Assembly (NCBI RefSeq): GCF_030272615.1
Contig: NC_081409.1
Coordinates: 872,024,379-872,088,378, forward strand
From: Cryptomeria japonica
Lineage: Eukaryota > Streptophyta > Pinopsida > Cupressales > Cupressaceae
Reading direction: 5' to 3'
DNA length: 64,000 bases
Part shown: in pieces, positions 23,520 to 36,719 of the stretch
How positions within the stretch are numbered: the stretch's first letter is position 1
Layout of the letters: each line of letters opens with the position of its first letter
Program-made: the position numbers and the translations under genes
The notes under the pieces: model-generated
Seen by the model: only the letters and a program-made list of their open reading frames with translations
Database searches by the model: none
Told to the model about the DNA's origin: nothing

Positions 23520-24229
23520 GTATCATCTCAGATTCACTTTAGGGGATTCATCATCCTTTGACAATTTACAACCGATTATCATAGGAGTAATGACAAGTTT
23601 AGAATTATCAAGTCCAAATTTCTTAAGTAAATCCTTCACATACTTAGTTTGACAAATGAAAATACCTTTATCAGTTTAAGCAATCTTCAAACCTAAGAAA
23701 AAATTCATCTAATCAATCATAGACATTTCAAATTTATTCTTCATATCATCAGCAAATTTCATGCATATACCTTCTTCTCCTCCAAAAATGATATCATCCA
23801 AAATTACTCCAGTAGTCAATATGTCATCATGTTCAAGTTTGTAATATAAGTTACTACCAACATTACCTTTATGAAAACCAAGCTTTGGAAGATACTTATC
23901 TAATCTATCATACCATGCTCTAGGGGCCTATTTTAGTCCATATAAAACTTTCTTTGGCTTGCAAACCATGTCCTTGTCTTCTCATAAAGAAAATCCATCA
24001 GGTACTCAATATAAAATTTCTCTTCAATATCTCCATTTAGAAATGCACATTTAACATCTATCTGATATACTTTGCAGTTCTTGTGTGCAACATAAGTAAG
24101 AAAAAGTCTTATCACTTCAATTATAGCAACCAGGGCATAAGTCTCTCCATAATCAATTCCTTCTTCCCATGAATAAACTTTGCAAACCAATCTAGCTTCA
24201 TTCCTTACAACTTGACCTTCCTCATTCAA
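23520..24229 (-). pseudogene. Copia C reverse transcriptase
   Basis: Visible blocks are YQIDVKCAFLNGDIEE in 24229-23933 and, in another frame, KKVLYGLK and a degenerate catalytic region ILDDIIFGG (the usual copia form is YVDDIIF). A stop lies in the KKVLYGLK block. Frameshifts make the exact limits uncertain. Confidence 0.85.
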
Positions 24230-24643
24230 TTTATTCCTGAAAACCCATTTAGTTCCAATAATGTTCTTCTCTTTAGGTCTAGGTACTAGTTCTCATGTCT
24301 TATTCTTTTCAATATGATATAATTCCTCTTCCATTTCTTTTATCCAATTTTCATCCTTACTTGCATCAATAAATGATTCTAGCTTAATTTGAGAAATTAA
24401 ACATACCTCTTTGGTAGCTAACCTTCTCCTAGTCATCACCCCTTTCCTTTTATCTCCAATGATTTGATCTTCAGAATGATTTAGTTTTACATACCTGGGA
24501 GTCTTTGAATTTTCTTGATTTTCTGACTCATTCTAATGTTCATTTGTCAGTATTGAATTTTCTGATGCTATCAGTGTCATTGGTTCACTGATCTGAATTG
24601 ATTCTTTCATTATCGATTCCGGTATGATAAATTCATCTTCCAA

Positions 24644-25677
24644 TCAATAATCATATGATCTGATTTGATTACTGTCATGCTCATCCACCTTGACATTTAT
24701 TCTCTGAGATATCCTATCCAAACTTTTTTTATAACATCTATATGCTTTTCTCTTTGTAAAATAACCCAAAAATATTCCTTCATCACTTCTAGGATCAAAA
24801 TTTCCTAATGCATCATCTCTTCTAATGTAACATTTTCTTCCCAAAATTCTAAAATATCTGATAGTAGGAGTATGATCAAACCATAATTCATAAGGAGTAT
24901 TATTGATATCACCTTTGATGTGTACTCTGATGAAAGTGTATATTGTTGTATTCACAACTTCCCTCCAATAGATATTAGGTAATCTAGCTTTATTCATCAT
25001 TGTCCTTGCTACTTCCTTTCCACTAATCCATTCTATTATGGAGTCCTAGGTGCAGAAAGTTGTCTCCTAATACCATTCCCCTCACAAAAGTTGTTGAACT
25101 CACCAAATGTAAACTCACCGCCATGATTTGATCTTAAGCATTTTATCTTTAGTTCTGTCTTAGTCTCAACCATAGCTTTAAAGATTTTGAATTTCTCAAG
25201 AGCTTTATATTTTTCCCTTTAAAATGCTACCCACATCATTCTACAAAAGTCATCAATAAGTAACATAAAATATATATCACCTTGAAATCTTTTAGTCCCT
25301 ACCAATCCACACAAATCAGTATGAGTAAGGTCAATAATTTCATTAGATTTATCATGTACATTTCTGCAAGAAGTTCTAACTTGCTTAACCATTTGACATT
25401 CTCTACATACTGGATTATGAGGTTTAACAATCTTGGGCAAATATCTGACAACTAGTATTGAACTGATCTTCACTATGAAATCAAAATTTACATGACACAT
25501 CCTCTTATTCCATAACCAACTTTCGTCAATCTGAGCAATCAAGCAAGCCTTCTCAACAGAGTTCAAATGAAAGATATTACATTTTTTCTGAGTTCCAGAA
25601 GCAATTTCCAATCTAGATCTATTGATGATCATACATTTTCCATCCTTGAATTGCAAATAAAATCCTCTATCCACCAT
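24644..25677 (-). pseudogene. Copia C integrase with GAG-pre-integrase region
   Basis: 25677-25219 holds the pre-integrase zinc region (WNKRMCHVNF ... CREC) and the first catalytic Asp block (DLCGLVGTKRFQGD). 25000-24644 holds the conserved C-terminal part (PYELWFDHTPTI, FRILGRKCYI, DEGIFLGY). The stretch 25000-25219 is out of frame. Confidence 0.88.
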
Positions 25678-25832
25678 CTAACCTACACTTAAAATATTAT
25701 GATTTAAGCCTTCAACATAATAAACATTGTTAGTATTAGTCTTACCATCCAATGATATTGTTCCTTTTCCTTTGATCCTACACACCTTGTTGTTCCCAAA
25801 TTTGACCAATCCACCATCAAATTCTTGCAATG

Positions 25833-26192
25833 TTAAAAAATATTGTCACCAGTCATGTGATGCAAGAATCTACTATCTATGACCCATTCATCCTTCACTT
25901 CAAATTTTGTAGCTAAATCTTTTTCTTTAGTATGAGTTGTTTCAATGACAGATTTCAAAGAATCATCCTTAATAGCAATAAAGACCCAAACTTTGCCAAA
26001 GGAAGATCCATTACCAGATCCACTCATAGGTTCATCATCATCATCATCAGTAATACCAAAATAATCATCACTGACATAATAACATGATTTATCCTTATTC
26101 CTTCTAAATCTAGGTTTGCTCTGATATTTAGGATTAAGCTTATAATTCCTCACAAGTCTTTCATGATTCCTAGAATCTCTTTCAAAACACAT
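25833..26192 (-). pseudogene. Copia C end of gag and aspartic protease
   Basis: A basic stretch, an acidic run (TDDDDDE) and then DEWVIDSRFLHHMTGD. The family normally has DSGCSHHMT, so the catalytic Gly is changed to Arg here. Confidence 0.8.
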
Positions 26193-26199
26193 AGAAGAA

Positions 26200-27030
26200 A
26201 AATGATCAATCTTATTACATGAAAAAAATTTAAAAGGGACTTTTCCTTCATACTTACTTCCAATTGGTCCTTTAGGAATTCTTCTAGAAATCAGGGGTTC
26301 TAGCTCTTCAAGTTCTATTTTTTCTCATTTTTAGCAGCACTCTAATCTCCAAGTTCTTCAAGTTCAAAAGCAATCAATTTCCAAAGTAATGTATCTCTGG
26401 TCACAGGGGTACTTGACATTGTATGGAGTTCATTGATAGTAGTAGCCTTCATCTTGTAAGCTAGAGGTAGAACTCTTAGAACTTTTGACACTATCTCATC
26501 CTCACTGGTTGATCCACCATATCATTTAATACCCATGAGAATCTCATTAAATCTATCCATGAAAGAACTTATCTTCTCATCTTCTTCCATCTTCAAACTT
26601 TCATACCTTACCCAAAAAACCTTCAAGTTTACCAATCTTTACTACCTGTTCACCTTCATAAAGAGTTTCAAGCTTCAACCAAATTTGCTTAGCATTCTCC
26701 AATTCTATGACATTCAATAGCTTTTCATCAGATAGGGTGCTCAACAATTCTTCTTTTTCTCTCACATCATTTTCAACTCTTTTAAGTTCATCAACAGGTG
26801 CTGGTGTTCCAAAATTGGGATCATGAGGTATACTCCACTATCTCCCAAACTTATGCTCCAAGGCATCTGAGATGAATCTTCTTTCACTCATTCCATATTT
26901 TTTAATTTGTACCATCAAATATGGGGCTCTCCTTCCAATAGGGATTCAATATAGAACTTGATGCTAATGCCACTGAATCTCCTCAAGTGGTTAATCTTGT
27001 ACAAAGAGGACCTTGCTTCAATACCAATAA
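26200..27030 (-). pseudogene. Copia C gag remnant
   Basis: The minus-strand frames are heavily broken, but position (between primer site and protease) and short helical peptides such as YGMSERRFISDALEHKFG suggest a copia gag of the UBN2 type. No single long frame survives. Confidence 0.5.
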
Positions 27031-27031
27031 T

Positions 27032-27097
27032 TGGAATGATCTGATACTAATTGCTAAACAAATTAGATACTAAGAGATAATTGAGAGTGGAGGACAG
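27032..27097 (-). repeat. Copia C primer site and 5' LTR remnant
   Basis: 27032-27051 reads on the minus strand as a decayed initiator-Met-type primer site (expected TGGTATCAGA, here AGTATCAGA). 27052 to about 27097 matches the 3' LTR end (TTAGATACTAAGAGATAA). Similarity stops there, so the rest of the 5' LTR is lost. Confidence 0.65.
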
Positions 27098-27530
27098 GGA
27101 TAACTTTAAAAGCCACCCCCCAGGAAAAAGTGTAAAATATTGGTGAATCAGACATTATTTTGGGGGGACAATTTTCATATTGATGGAAAAATGTTTTTTC
27201 AAAATAGGGAAAAAAATTATTTTGTATTGGTGATTTTTTTCTAGGGTACGAAAATTCCATAAATTTATGGTGAATAATACCTTGCTCTATGGGGAAAATA
27301 TATACTATAGGAGGCAAATAATTTTTGTTTAAAGGAACAAATATATAATTGTATTGGTGAAAAATTTTACTCCGAAGGAAAAATTATTTAAATGTATTGG
27401 TGATTTTTATCCATTACTTGAAAATTATTCAATTTGTTTTGGCTAATATTTTGTTATTTATGGAAAAATATATAATTTATTGGTGATTTTGTGAATTTAT
27501 TGCCATTAATATACAAGGCACATCACATCA
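27098..27530. other. Unknown AT-rich stretch with recurring TATTGGTGA words
   Basis: The word TATTGGTGA(A/T)TTTT recurs about five times at 50-100 base spacing, mixed with GGGGAAAA-like runs. No coding potential. Origin unknown. Confidence 0.45.
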
Positions 27531-28600
27531 CCTCAATACATCACATTGAGTCTGGACTCTAGACAATGTGTCAATAAGCATGGTCTCTTTGACATGTGAA
27601 GGGTGACACATACCTAAAATCCATCAATGATTTTAAACCGTTTGATGATCGTAGATCAATGGCTGAAGTTTTATTTCAGCCCAATTTTCTGAAGAGAACA
27701 TAGCTCAAGAGAAAGTGCCTGGAATGGAATTGGATTCAATAGACACATATCAAATGTCATGATTGATCATTTTGGTCATTTAATATATATCTAGTCACTA
27801 GCTACAATCCACTCTATCCCCATGACTTCCAATGTGGTACTTTCCAACTTGGTACTGGTTTATAGCTGTTTCCAATTTTGCACACTAGTGCATTTATGGG
27901 AAAGATTTGTAGAGATACGAAAGATTTAAAAAAATTTAAAGGAATTAATATGATTAGAGAAGTAATTATTACAATCAAGAGCTTCAACTATTTATATATG
28001 ATCTCTTCTTCTTTCATCTTCAATTAGCCTTTTCCATTTGGTAGATAAATCATCAAAGCTCATGGTATTTAAATTTTGCCTATGGTTTAGGTCTATAGGC
28101 TCAGGTTGTTTAATTTGGTAATCTGATTTCTCAAGATGCACACTCCTATCTGCTTGAGAAGCATTTATGTAGAGGACTAGAGGGCCTTTTTGGGCTTTTT
28201 TAAAGACCCAACCCTCCAATCAGTCTACATGGAGGTTGGGATGTTCACCAATGAGGCTGTGCGGATGGTATTTTGTAGAGACTTTCTACGTAATGAAAAT
28301 AAATACCGTGGTAACATAGATTACATCTCGGTTCTTGTTGTCTCTTCTGGACCTCGAAGGAAACAAGGTGGATATGTTGATGCTATTAAGGAAGGTGTTT
28401 AATGAATACTTCCTTGGAGATGACATTACTATTGTAATCCTTGCAGAAGTAGGGGCGGGGATTCCTTTGGGGAGTGAATTAACCAAGCTTCTCCTCCCTA
28501 AACAAATAGTGCCAATGGCTAGGCAACTATTTCTTCTGAACTTGAATCTGGAGCAGTTGATGCATCACAAGAAATGGGCATAGATTGGCAGAGACTTTGA
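27531..28600. other. Unassigned sequence left of chromovirus D
   Basis: Short frames at 27992-28219 (minus) and 28190-28583 (plus, two overlapping frames) have ordinary amino-acid composition, but I recognise no domain and see no codon evidence. They may be remnants of a host or element gene. The rest is AT-rich. Confidence 0.35.
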
Positions 28601-30219
28601 TGTAGAGAGTCTTGGAGCCTTGAATATTTCACCTTCTTGAGTGACTTGTCCTACTCAACCCTACAACTACTCAAGTCCTTCCTATGGAACTTGGCAAGGG
28701 TTATGACAATAAGACCTCCAAGGTCTGAACCTTCTTGACTTGCCTCCTAGATATAGCCAATGGTTTTTGGACAATCAACTCCTCCACTTGAGGTTGTCAC
28801 CTTAGTTACTCAAACACACCCTCTTGGGCTCCAACCCCTCCTGCTAGGATTTTAACACACAAACTCTTCTTATGGTTTCCCAATGCATTAATAAGATGTG
28901 TTAATTGAGTTTATAATTTTAAGACTTACCAAATCCATTTCCATGATTTCTCAAGCCTTCTAGGTCTCTACCGACACCTAAATAGACCTAATTGCATTAG
29001 CCCTCCTTAAGTGGTTTTTGGGGTTTAATTTGCAAAAATCCCAAACAAGCCTAGGAATAAATCATGGATTTTAGTACCCTTTTGGAAGTTGTAGAACATA
29101 GTATAAAAGTGCATCTGGTTTGTCTGTACAGGTGTGGTTTCCAACGCTGCACTATTTTGTGGGGTTTAGGCTTAACCGGTGGATTGACAAAATTGGTCTA
29201 GAACCTTTCACCAATCAAATATCTTTCTCTAAAAACCTTGGTAAAATTCAAGGGAAATCAGAGGGATTTACATTAATATGCCACTTGTGCCTTCATCAAT
29301 CTCCATGTGCTCACAAATTGCACTTTGCTTGCTATACTAACTCACCTACTCCCAATGATGAGCCTAGGTCTTCATTGTTTCTCCTCCTCCTGGACCTGCA
29401 ACATCACACACCCTACTCCAAAACTATATACATACCCTAACCTATCATTATTAAAGATTTCAACAAGTTCCATTAAAGAATGCCTAGGCTAGAGCCATTT
29501 CTTGCTCTTAAACCCTACTTGCAAGGGTTTTGCTCCTAGTTGCAAAGAATGAGAGAAATCTCTACAACCTGGAACAATCAAACTTGAAAATAAACCTTAT
29601 TGAAATAAAATACAATGAATATACAAATATGGAATTTAGTTTAAACCATCTAGTCCATATTGGATCGTACAAGCAATGAAAAAGAAGACAAAACTGTTAC
29701 AAACCGGTGGAAACAAGATTGCTTCACAAACCAAAAAATTGTTCTTGAATTTCCAATCCTTATAACCCATACAATGAAGTGAAATTTGGATTATATCCAC
29801 TTTTTTTAGTCAGTTCAATCCACTTCCTAATGCCCATAACCAAAAATGCAACTTTTGCAAGAAATTGCAAAATTTTGCTCAACAACTTTTGACAACTTTT
29901 GCTCCAGGATGCAAATTTGCATTCTCTTGCATTCTAAGACTCCTAAAGGTCCTCAAACACCCTAGAAGACCTAAACACAATTAAATTGACTCCTAAATCA
30001 TGAATACATTCATCTGGAGTATTTTGCATGTGAACTACCTGAGCATCTCACTTCTCAAGCTAACAACATCCTGAGTAGAATTGACTCAAACCAAAATTTG
30101 GACAACTCAACTATGGCTCTACTAAGTCCTCAATGGTTGGTCCATTATTACATCACATATTACCTCACAAACTAAAAATAAATCAACACTTACATTCTTG
30201 GAGTGCTAGGTGCCCTACA
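28601..30219 (-). repeat. 3' LTR of D (1619 bp)
   Basis: Direct repeat of 37992-39606 with many scattered substitutions and small indels. It ends at TGCCCTACA, next to the polypurine tract. Confidence 0.9.
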
Positions 30220-30236
30220 CCAAACTCCCCTGGGTC
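30220..30236 (-). promoter_or_regulatory. Polypurine tract of D
   Basis: The minus strand reads GACCCAGGGGAGTTTGG, abutting the LTR. Confidence 0.75.
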
Positions 30237-30252
30237 AAAGAACTCAAGTCCC

Positions 30253-30474
30253 TTAAATTATAAGGTCTGAAATATCCACTCCATGTTGAAGTATATCTAC
30301 CTCTAACATCCACATGCCATCTGAATCTGGTAATCCTTTCCACTTAAAAATATAGTGCTTGTAAAATCCTTTCCTTGTCTTTTTGACTATCTTGGTATCC
30401 AAGATACTCTTTAACTCAACCGGTTGACTAGGTGGCAAATCCTTTACCCAATATTCATGAGCCGGTGATGGCAT
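30253..30474 (-). pseudogene. Chromodomain at the C-terminus of D integrase
   Basis: After a linker (LPPSQPVELKSILDTKIVKK) comes the chromodomain core HYIFKWKGLP, with W in the expected aromatic position, followed by MWMLEVDIL; most family members have EATWE at that last place. In chromoviruses this module guides integration toward marked chromatin. It is separated from the integrase core by stops. Confidence 0.88.
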
Positions 30475-30699
30475 TTCTTTCTAATTTATTGGTGACTCTC
30501 CCTTGAATAGATAGAGATCATATACATTAAATATAGGAGATATCCCCAAGGTAGGTGGAATTTCAACCTTATAGGCATTCTGCCCATACTTGTGCACCAC
30601 CTTGAGAGGTCCAATTTTCTTCATCATGAGCTTGATAGGCTACTCTTTTGGATGTCTCTCATTCCTAAGGTATGCCAACACTAAGTCTCCTACTTGAAA

Positions 30700-31309
30700 T
30701 TATAGTTTCCTCCTTGTTTTATTAGCTTGAACCTTGTACTGCTCGGATTTTTGTTGTAAGGATTGCCTTACCTTATCATGCACCTCTTTAATACCTTCTG
30801 CAAAGTTATCCCCTTGTGCACTCTTGGGTGTCATTGAACTAAGATCTCTGAGCTCTAATATGCCCCTAGGCTGGTATCCAGACACTATCTCAAAAGGACA
30901 TTTCCCAGTGCTATGGTTCACTAAGTCATTATATGCATATTCTGCCTATCTAAGTACTAGATCCCAAGTTTGCCCATGTTGCTCAGTAAGACATCTTAGC
31001 AAGTCACCCAATAACTGGTTGACTACTTCTCTTTGACCATCTGATTGAGGATGATAGGTAGATGAAAATGATAACTTGGTGACCAACTTCCTCCAAAGTG
31101 TTGTCCAAAAGTGACTCAAAAACTTCACATCTCTATCACTCACAATGCTAATTGAACGACCATGAATTCTGACTATCTCCTTGAAGAAGAGGCCTACAAT
31201 ATAGGTGGCATCATTGGTACTCTTGCAAGGTATGAAATGTACCATTTTGCTGAACCTCTCCACTACCACATACACACTATCAAATCCTCTTGGTGTCCTA
31301 GGCAAGTCT
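30700..31309 (-). pseudogene. D integrase core, split by I1
   Basis: 31309-30946 holds RFSKMVHFIPCKSTNDA, the catalytic Asp in IVSDRDVKF and the catalytic Glu in YHPQSDGQREVVNQ. 30921-30700 continues with CPFEIVSGYQP and the C-terminal helix. The first catalytic Asp (SMDFVLA) and the zinc-binding part lie beyond I1, at 32894-33100. The frame runs on across I1 when the duplication is counted once. Confidence 0.9.
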
Positions 31310-32893
31310 TGATAACTCAATGATTAGCAAATAGTACCAAACTGGTACTGAGAGGGGGGTGAATCAGTACAAGCAAAAAAAACAATTTCTCAACTAGTTC
31401 CCCAACAATTACTCCAAATGACTGGTAAACAGTGACACCGGTTTGCAACAGAGTGAAATTGGTAAAACCCAGAACAACTAAAACAATCATAAACTGGTTA
31501 CTCACTTATCTTCCTACTCAACTCAGAACTACACTACCATTTTACCCTTAAGTATGAACAGGTAATCTATCATCATATCTTCACAATAGCTAGTTCAACA
31601 TGTTTTATTGATAGGCATAAAACATAGAACCATCATATGCTTAACAGGTAACATCAAAGCATCACAAGATAAAAGCATCACACATGACACACATATTTTT
31701 CACGTGGAAACCCAACTAGGAAAAACCACGATGGGGATGAATACCCACAAGCTTGTTGTTGAACTCTTTTGAAGTTTTCTATGTTAGGAGCCTTGTCCAG
31801 TTAAAGACATTACAATAGGTTCTTCTAAGAACCAATCCTGTTAGGGATCACTCGGTTAAGAGATGGCTACAATACCCAGTTAAGGGTTAAACCCGGTTAG
31901 GGTTACCTTGTTAGAGGACTTCAAGAACTCAATAGCTAAAGGATCTCCAGAGCTCTCTGGCTTCCCAGATCTCAATAACTTCAAGTTACCCTGTTAAAGG
32001 ATTTGTATCAAGCCAGTTAAGGCTGCCCTATTAAGGGATTTCACAACTGTTGAAGTGATTAAAGATCAATAGGAATTACAATGATCTGGTAACAACACTT
32101 AATGCTAATGCAGATTTGTTTTGGCTCCTCTCCACCTTCTGCACATTCACTTTGCAGGTATCTCCTCTCTCCTTTGGTCTGGCAAGAATCACGTATCACT
32201 TCCCTTAGATACACACAAACAAATTTTTCCAACAACTTTAGAAAGAAACACAACATCGACCTTATAGGAAACAGATAGGTCGGTAGCAAAAACCCTAAAC
32301 CCTAAACCTATTAGGTTAAGCAATTCAAATGGTTCAATCATGACCATTGAATCATACTGCATTAAATGCAACACTCTTGAATTGATCTTAATACATTCTC
32401 CATCATCCATTATCCACCAATTTCATGGCAGTTGATAACCCATCATGCGTTATCACTGTTTGACAAACTTCGCACATTCCCAAGGTGGATAGGGATAGTC
32501 TTCTTCATGCAAGATCCTTCATGTGCATAGGGCTTACGTGGCAACATGATTTGTTCTCTGTTATACTACTAACTCATCACACAATGATCACTGATTGAGT
32601 CGCACATGCTTGAGGTACTCCAATCAGAAATCCTGAAGTGGAAACTACCTACCAACCGGTAGTCATACAATGCTCCCATGTGTCGGTTCCCATGACTACA
32701 TGCCGATTCACCTTGGCATGTCTGTTCATCTAGAACAAATATATCACTTCACTTTGGCATATATATCGGTTCACACATATGTTGGTTCTCTCTTCACATA
32801 TCACATATGCCAATTCACTTCACTTCACATATTGACATCAATGACAACATACAATATCATTATGTCCTCATACCAGTTCACATAATGCCAACA
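31310..32893 (-). mobile_element. Solo LTR I1 in D integrase (1584 bp)
   Basis: On the minus strand it starts TGTTGGCATTATG (32893) and ends GAGTTATCA (31310). Imperfect 5-bp duplication AGTCT/AGGCT. No internal element genes or second LTR. U3 motif at 32832-32847; U5 hairpin GTACTGA/TCAGTAC at 31345-31370. It is the same family as I2. The TGTTGG start and hairpin resemble the copia-type LTRs C, G and H. Confidence 0.88.
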
Positions 32894-34697
32894 AGGCTAA
32901 CACAAAATCCATGCTCAAACATTCCTAAGGCCTCTGAGGTATGACCAAGGGTTGATATAGACCTCCATTACTTGAGGTTCCTTTTTCTCTTTTGTAGATG
33001 GTACATTTCTCTACAAATCTTCTCACTTCTAATTGCAACTTGGGCCAATAATAAAACCTACCAACCTACTCCAAAGTCTTATCAATGCCAAAATGACCTC
33101 CTAGACCTCCTTGATGCTTCTCTTGAATAATATTTTGTCTCATAGAACATTGAGGTATGCAAAGAAGATGACCTTTGAATATCAAACCCTCTTGTACCAT
33201 GTATTTTGAATAAGAGACATGTGAGCTATTAGAAAAATCAGAACAGACCTTATATATCTCTGCAAAATCCTTATCATCCTTGTAGAGGTCTTTTAACTCA
33301 CTCAAACCCACACTTTGCAATTGAATCTCCTGCATGGTCATGATTCTCCTACTTAGTGCATCCGCAACTTTGTTGGCTATCCCTTTCTTGTGTTTAATAG
33401 TGAATGTATAAGATTGTAGGTACTCAACCCACTTTAGGTGTCTTTGGTTCAACTTCTCTTGCCCATTGAGAAAACTAAGGGCATGGTTGTCAGTGAAGAC
33501 TACAAATTCTTTGGGCAGCAAGTAGTGATGCCAGTTTTTCAATGCTTGAACCATTTCATACAACTCCAAGTCATATGTGGAGTACCTTTTTTTAGCTTCA
33601 TTTAAATTTTCTAAGAAGAAAGCTATAGGATGAACTTCTTGGCTTAAAACTACCCCTATTGCCCTTTGGCTTACATCACATTCTACTATAAACAACTGAT
33701 TGAAATTAGGCAATCCAAGGGTTAGCAACTCTGATATCTTGGTTTTCAACATCTCAAACCCCTTATTAGCTTCCTTTGTCCACTTAAAGTGACATTTAAT
33801 CCCTCCTTTAATAGTATTGAAAATAGGAGCACAAACATGGCTAAAGTTTCTCACAAACTTCCTATAAAAAGATGCCATTCCATGAAAGCTTCTAACTTCA
33901 CTTATGCCCCTAGGGATAGGCCAATTAAGTATTGCTTCCACCTTACTTGGATCCATTTTTAAACATCCATGAGAAATAACAACACCAAGGTATACAAGCT
34001 TTGTTTTCAAAAACTCATATTTTTCAAGGCTAATCTTGAGTTGAGCCTCCTTCAACTTCTTCGAAACCATTTCCAAATTCTTGAGGTGTTCCTCCTTGAA
34101 CTCATTGTAGATCAAAATTTCATCAAGATATACAATGACAAATCTACCAATAAACTCAACTAAGACTTCATTCATGAGCCTTTGGAAAGTACTAGGTGGA
34201 TTGGTGAGGCCAAATGGCATCACCAGCCACTCATATAGGCCTGCATTGGTTATAAAGGTTGTCTTCCATTCATCTCCAAGTTTGATTCTAATCTAATGGT
34301 AACCAGAATTTAAGTCCACCTTTATGAAGAAGCTTGCACTTCCTAGATTGTCTAATAGGTCTTCAATCCATGACATGGGAAACCGATACCTTATAGTAAT
34401 GTTGTTGATTTCTCTGGAGTCCATGCACATTCTCCATTTGCCTCCCTTCTTAGGCACTAACATAGTAGGAACAACACATGGACTCAAACTCTTCTTGAAA
34501 AACCCTTTGTCTAAGAGTTCTTGTACTTGTTTGGCGATCTCTTCATTTTGACTAGGTGTCATTTTATAGGCAACTTTGTTTGGTAGATTGGCCCCTAGTA
34601 TTAAGTCTATTTGATGATTTACATCTCTCATTGGAGGCAAGGAATCAGGTAAGTCACCCCCTATCACTTCTGTATATTGTTTGAGTAGTCCTTGCAC
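32894..34697 (-). pseudogene. D reverse transcriptase, RNase H and integrase zinc region
   Basis: 34697-34293 covers the N-terminal reverse transcriptase (PCVVPTMLVPKKGGKWRMC, DSREINNITI). After a stop near 34290, 34223-33066 continues with MPFGLTNPPSTFQ and the catalytic site YLDE (usual form YLDD). The RNase H residues D183, E220, D245 and D288 are all present. The segment ends with the integrase zinc region (HQGGLGGHFGIDKT). 32894-33065 carries the rest up to I1. The YLDE change alone would impair the enzyme. Confidence 0.92.
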
Positions 34698-34911
34698 CTA
34701 TTGAGGCACTTCACTCATTGGATTTGCCTTAGGTTCTTCTATAAGTTTCAACACTATAGCATGGCCTTGATGTCTTTCTTGTTTCAATTCTTTGATAAAC
34801 TCTTTTCCACTCATTAGCATCACACTTGAGCCTATTTTATTTTATTCCCTTAGTTCAGGTAGTGGATCCATTTGATACTTCTTCCCATTCTTGGTGATAA
34901 GATAGTTGTTC

Positions 34912-36396
34912 TTGATAACTCAATGATGAATGGATAGTACCAAACCGGTACTGAGAGGGGGGGTGAATCAGTACAGGCAAAAACACACCCTAAAACTAGT
35001 TTGTCAGCAGACACTATGCATTTACAGGCAAACAATAACACTGGTCCTAAAATAGAGTACAACCAACAAAACCTAGAATAACTGAGTTAAGCATAAACCG
35101 GTTGACACTTATTTTCTCATGTAATCTAATACTTCATTCTATTTCACCCTAATGCATGAATAGGTAATCTACTATTAAAGATATACATATAAGAAACTAG
35201 ATCAACATGATTCACTACTTGACAAAAAACAACATAGCATCACATGAAGAGGACATCACACATGACACACATATTTTTCACGTGGAAACCCAATTGGGAA
35301 AAACCACGGTGGGGATGAATACCCACAAGCTTGTTTTTGAACTCTTTAGAAGTTTGCTCTATTAGGAGCCTTGTCTAGTTAAAGACTAATACAATAGGTT
35401 CTGTTAGGAACCGATCCTGTTACGGATCACCCAGTTAAGGGATGACTAAAATGCCCGGTTAAGGGTAAACCCTATTAAAGGTTACCTTGTTAGAGGATTT
35501 CAATAACTCAACAGCTTCGAGTTACCTTGTTAAAGGACTTACAGCAAGCCGGTTAAGGCTACCCTATTAAGGGATTTCACAACTCTTGAAGTGGTTAAAG
35601 ATCAACAGGTATAACAATGATTTGATGATAGAACTCAATACCAATGTAGATCCACTTAAGCTCCTCTTCACCTTCCGCACTTACACTTTGTAGGTATCAC
35701 TTCTCTCCTCTGGTTTGGCAAGAATCACATATCCCTTCTCTTGGATACACACATACAACTTTTGCCAACAACCTCAGAAAGAGACACAACATTGACCTTA
35801 TAGGAAAGCAAATAGGTCAATAGCATAAACCCCAAACCCTGAGCCTATTAGGTTAAGGAATTCAAATGGTTCAATCCTGACCATTGAGCATATTGCATTA
35901 AATGCAATAGTTCTTGATCCAATCTCAAGACTTTCTTCATCGTCCATTTTCACCAATTTCATGGTGGTTGATAACCCATCACATGTTATCACTGTTTATA
36001 GACTTCGTACATTCCCAAGGTAGATAGGAATGATCTCCTTCATGCAAGATCCTTCACGCACACAAGGCTTACATGGCAACATGATCTGTTCTTCGTTACC
36101 ATGCCAACTTATCACACAAAGTTGCTGGTTCAGCCATACAGGCTTGAAGCACATCAATCGGAAACCCTGAAGTGGAAACTACCAACCAGTAGTCATACAA
36201 TGCTTCCATGTGTCGGTTCCCATAACTATATGCTGGTTCACCTTGAACAAACACACCGCTTCACTTTGGCACAAATGTTGATTCACAGTGTTATATCGGT
36301 TCACACCTATGCCGGTTCTCACCTCTTCAGTATATTGGCATCAATGACAACATACAATGTCATTATGTCCTCATACCGGTTCACATAATGCCAACA
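34912..36396 (-). mobile_element. Solo LTR I2 in D pol (1485 bp)
   Basis: Same family and orientation as I1: TGTTGGCATTATG start at 36396, GAGTTATCA end at 34912. Imperfect duplication GTTCT/ATTCT. U3 motif at 36335-36350; U5 hairpin at 34947-34973. Confidence 0.88.
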
Positions 36397-36714
36397 ATTC
36401 TTCTCTCCATTATGAGTAGCTTTCACATCATATTGCCATGGACGGCCCAACAACAAATGACAAGCATCCATAAACAATATTTCACACAATAATTTTTCCC
36501 TGTACTCACCAATTTCAAAATCCACCCATGCTTGTTCATCAACCAATACATGTTGACCCCGGTTGAGCCCTGATACCTTGAAGGGAGTGAGGTGAGGCAA
36601 TATTTTTAGTTTGAGTTTGTCCACCATTTCAACTGAGATAATATTCTTAGTGGAACCTAAATCCACAATCACTTTACAAATCTTCTCATCTGACCTACAA
36701 GTGGTCCTAAACAA
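36397..36714 (-). pseudogene. D aspartic protease
   Basis: The active site reads VIVDLGSTKNIIS (family form D-S/T-G-S, so the catalytic Ser is now Leu), followed downstream by LLLGRPWQYD. Truncated on the left by I2. Confidence 0.85.
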
Positions 36715-36719
36715 GCTTT

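Larger units (their letters stand above)
21301..27097 (-). mobile_element. Decayed Ty1/copia element C
   Basis: Minus-strand order gag, protease, integrase, reverse transcriptase, RNase H, which is the copia order, followed by polypurine-like tracts and a 3' LTR at 21301-22532. Only about 45 bases of the 5' LTR remain (27052-27097), matching the 3' LTR end. Every coding block has stops or frameshifts. Confidence 0.85.

Noticed and set aside
28190-28583. Possible host gene left of D
   Set aside because: Two overlapping frames with no recognised domain and no splice or codon support; left as unassigned.
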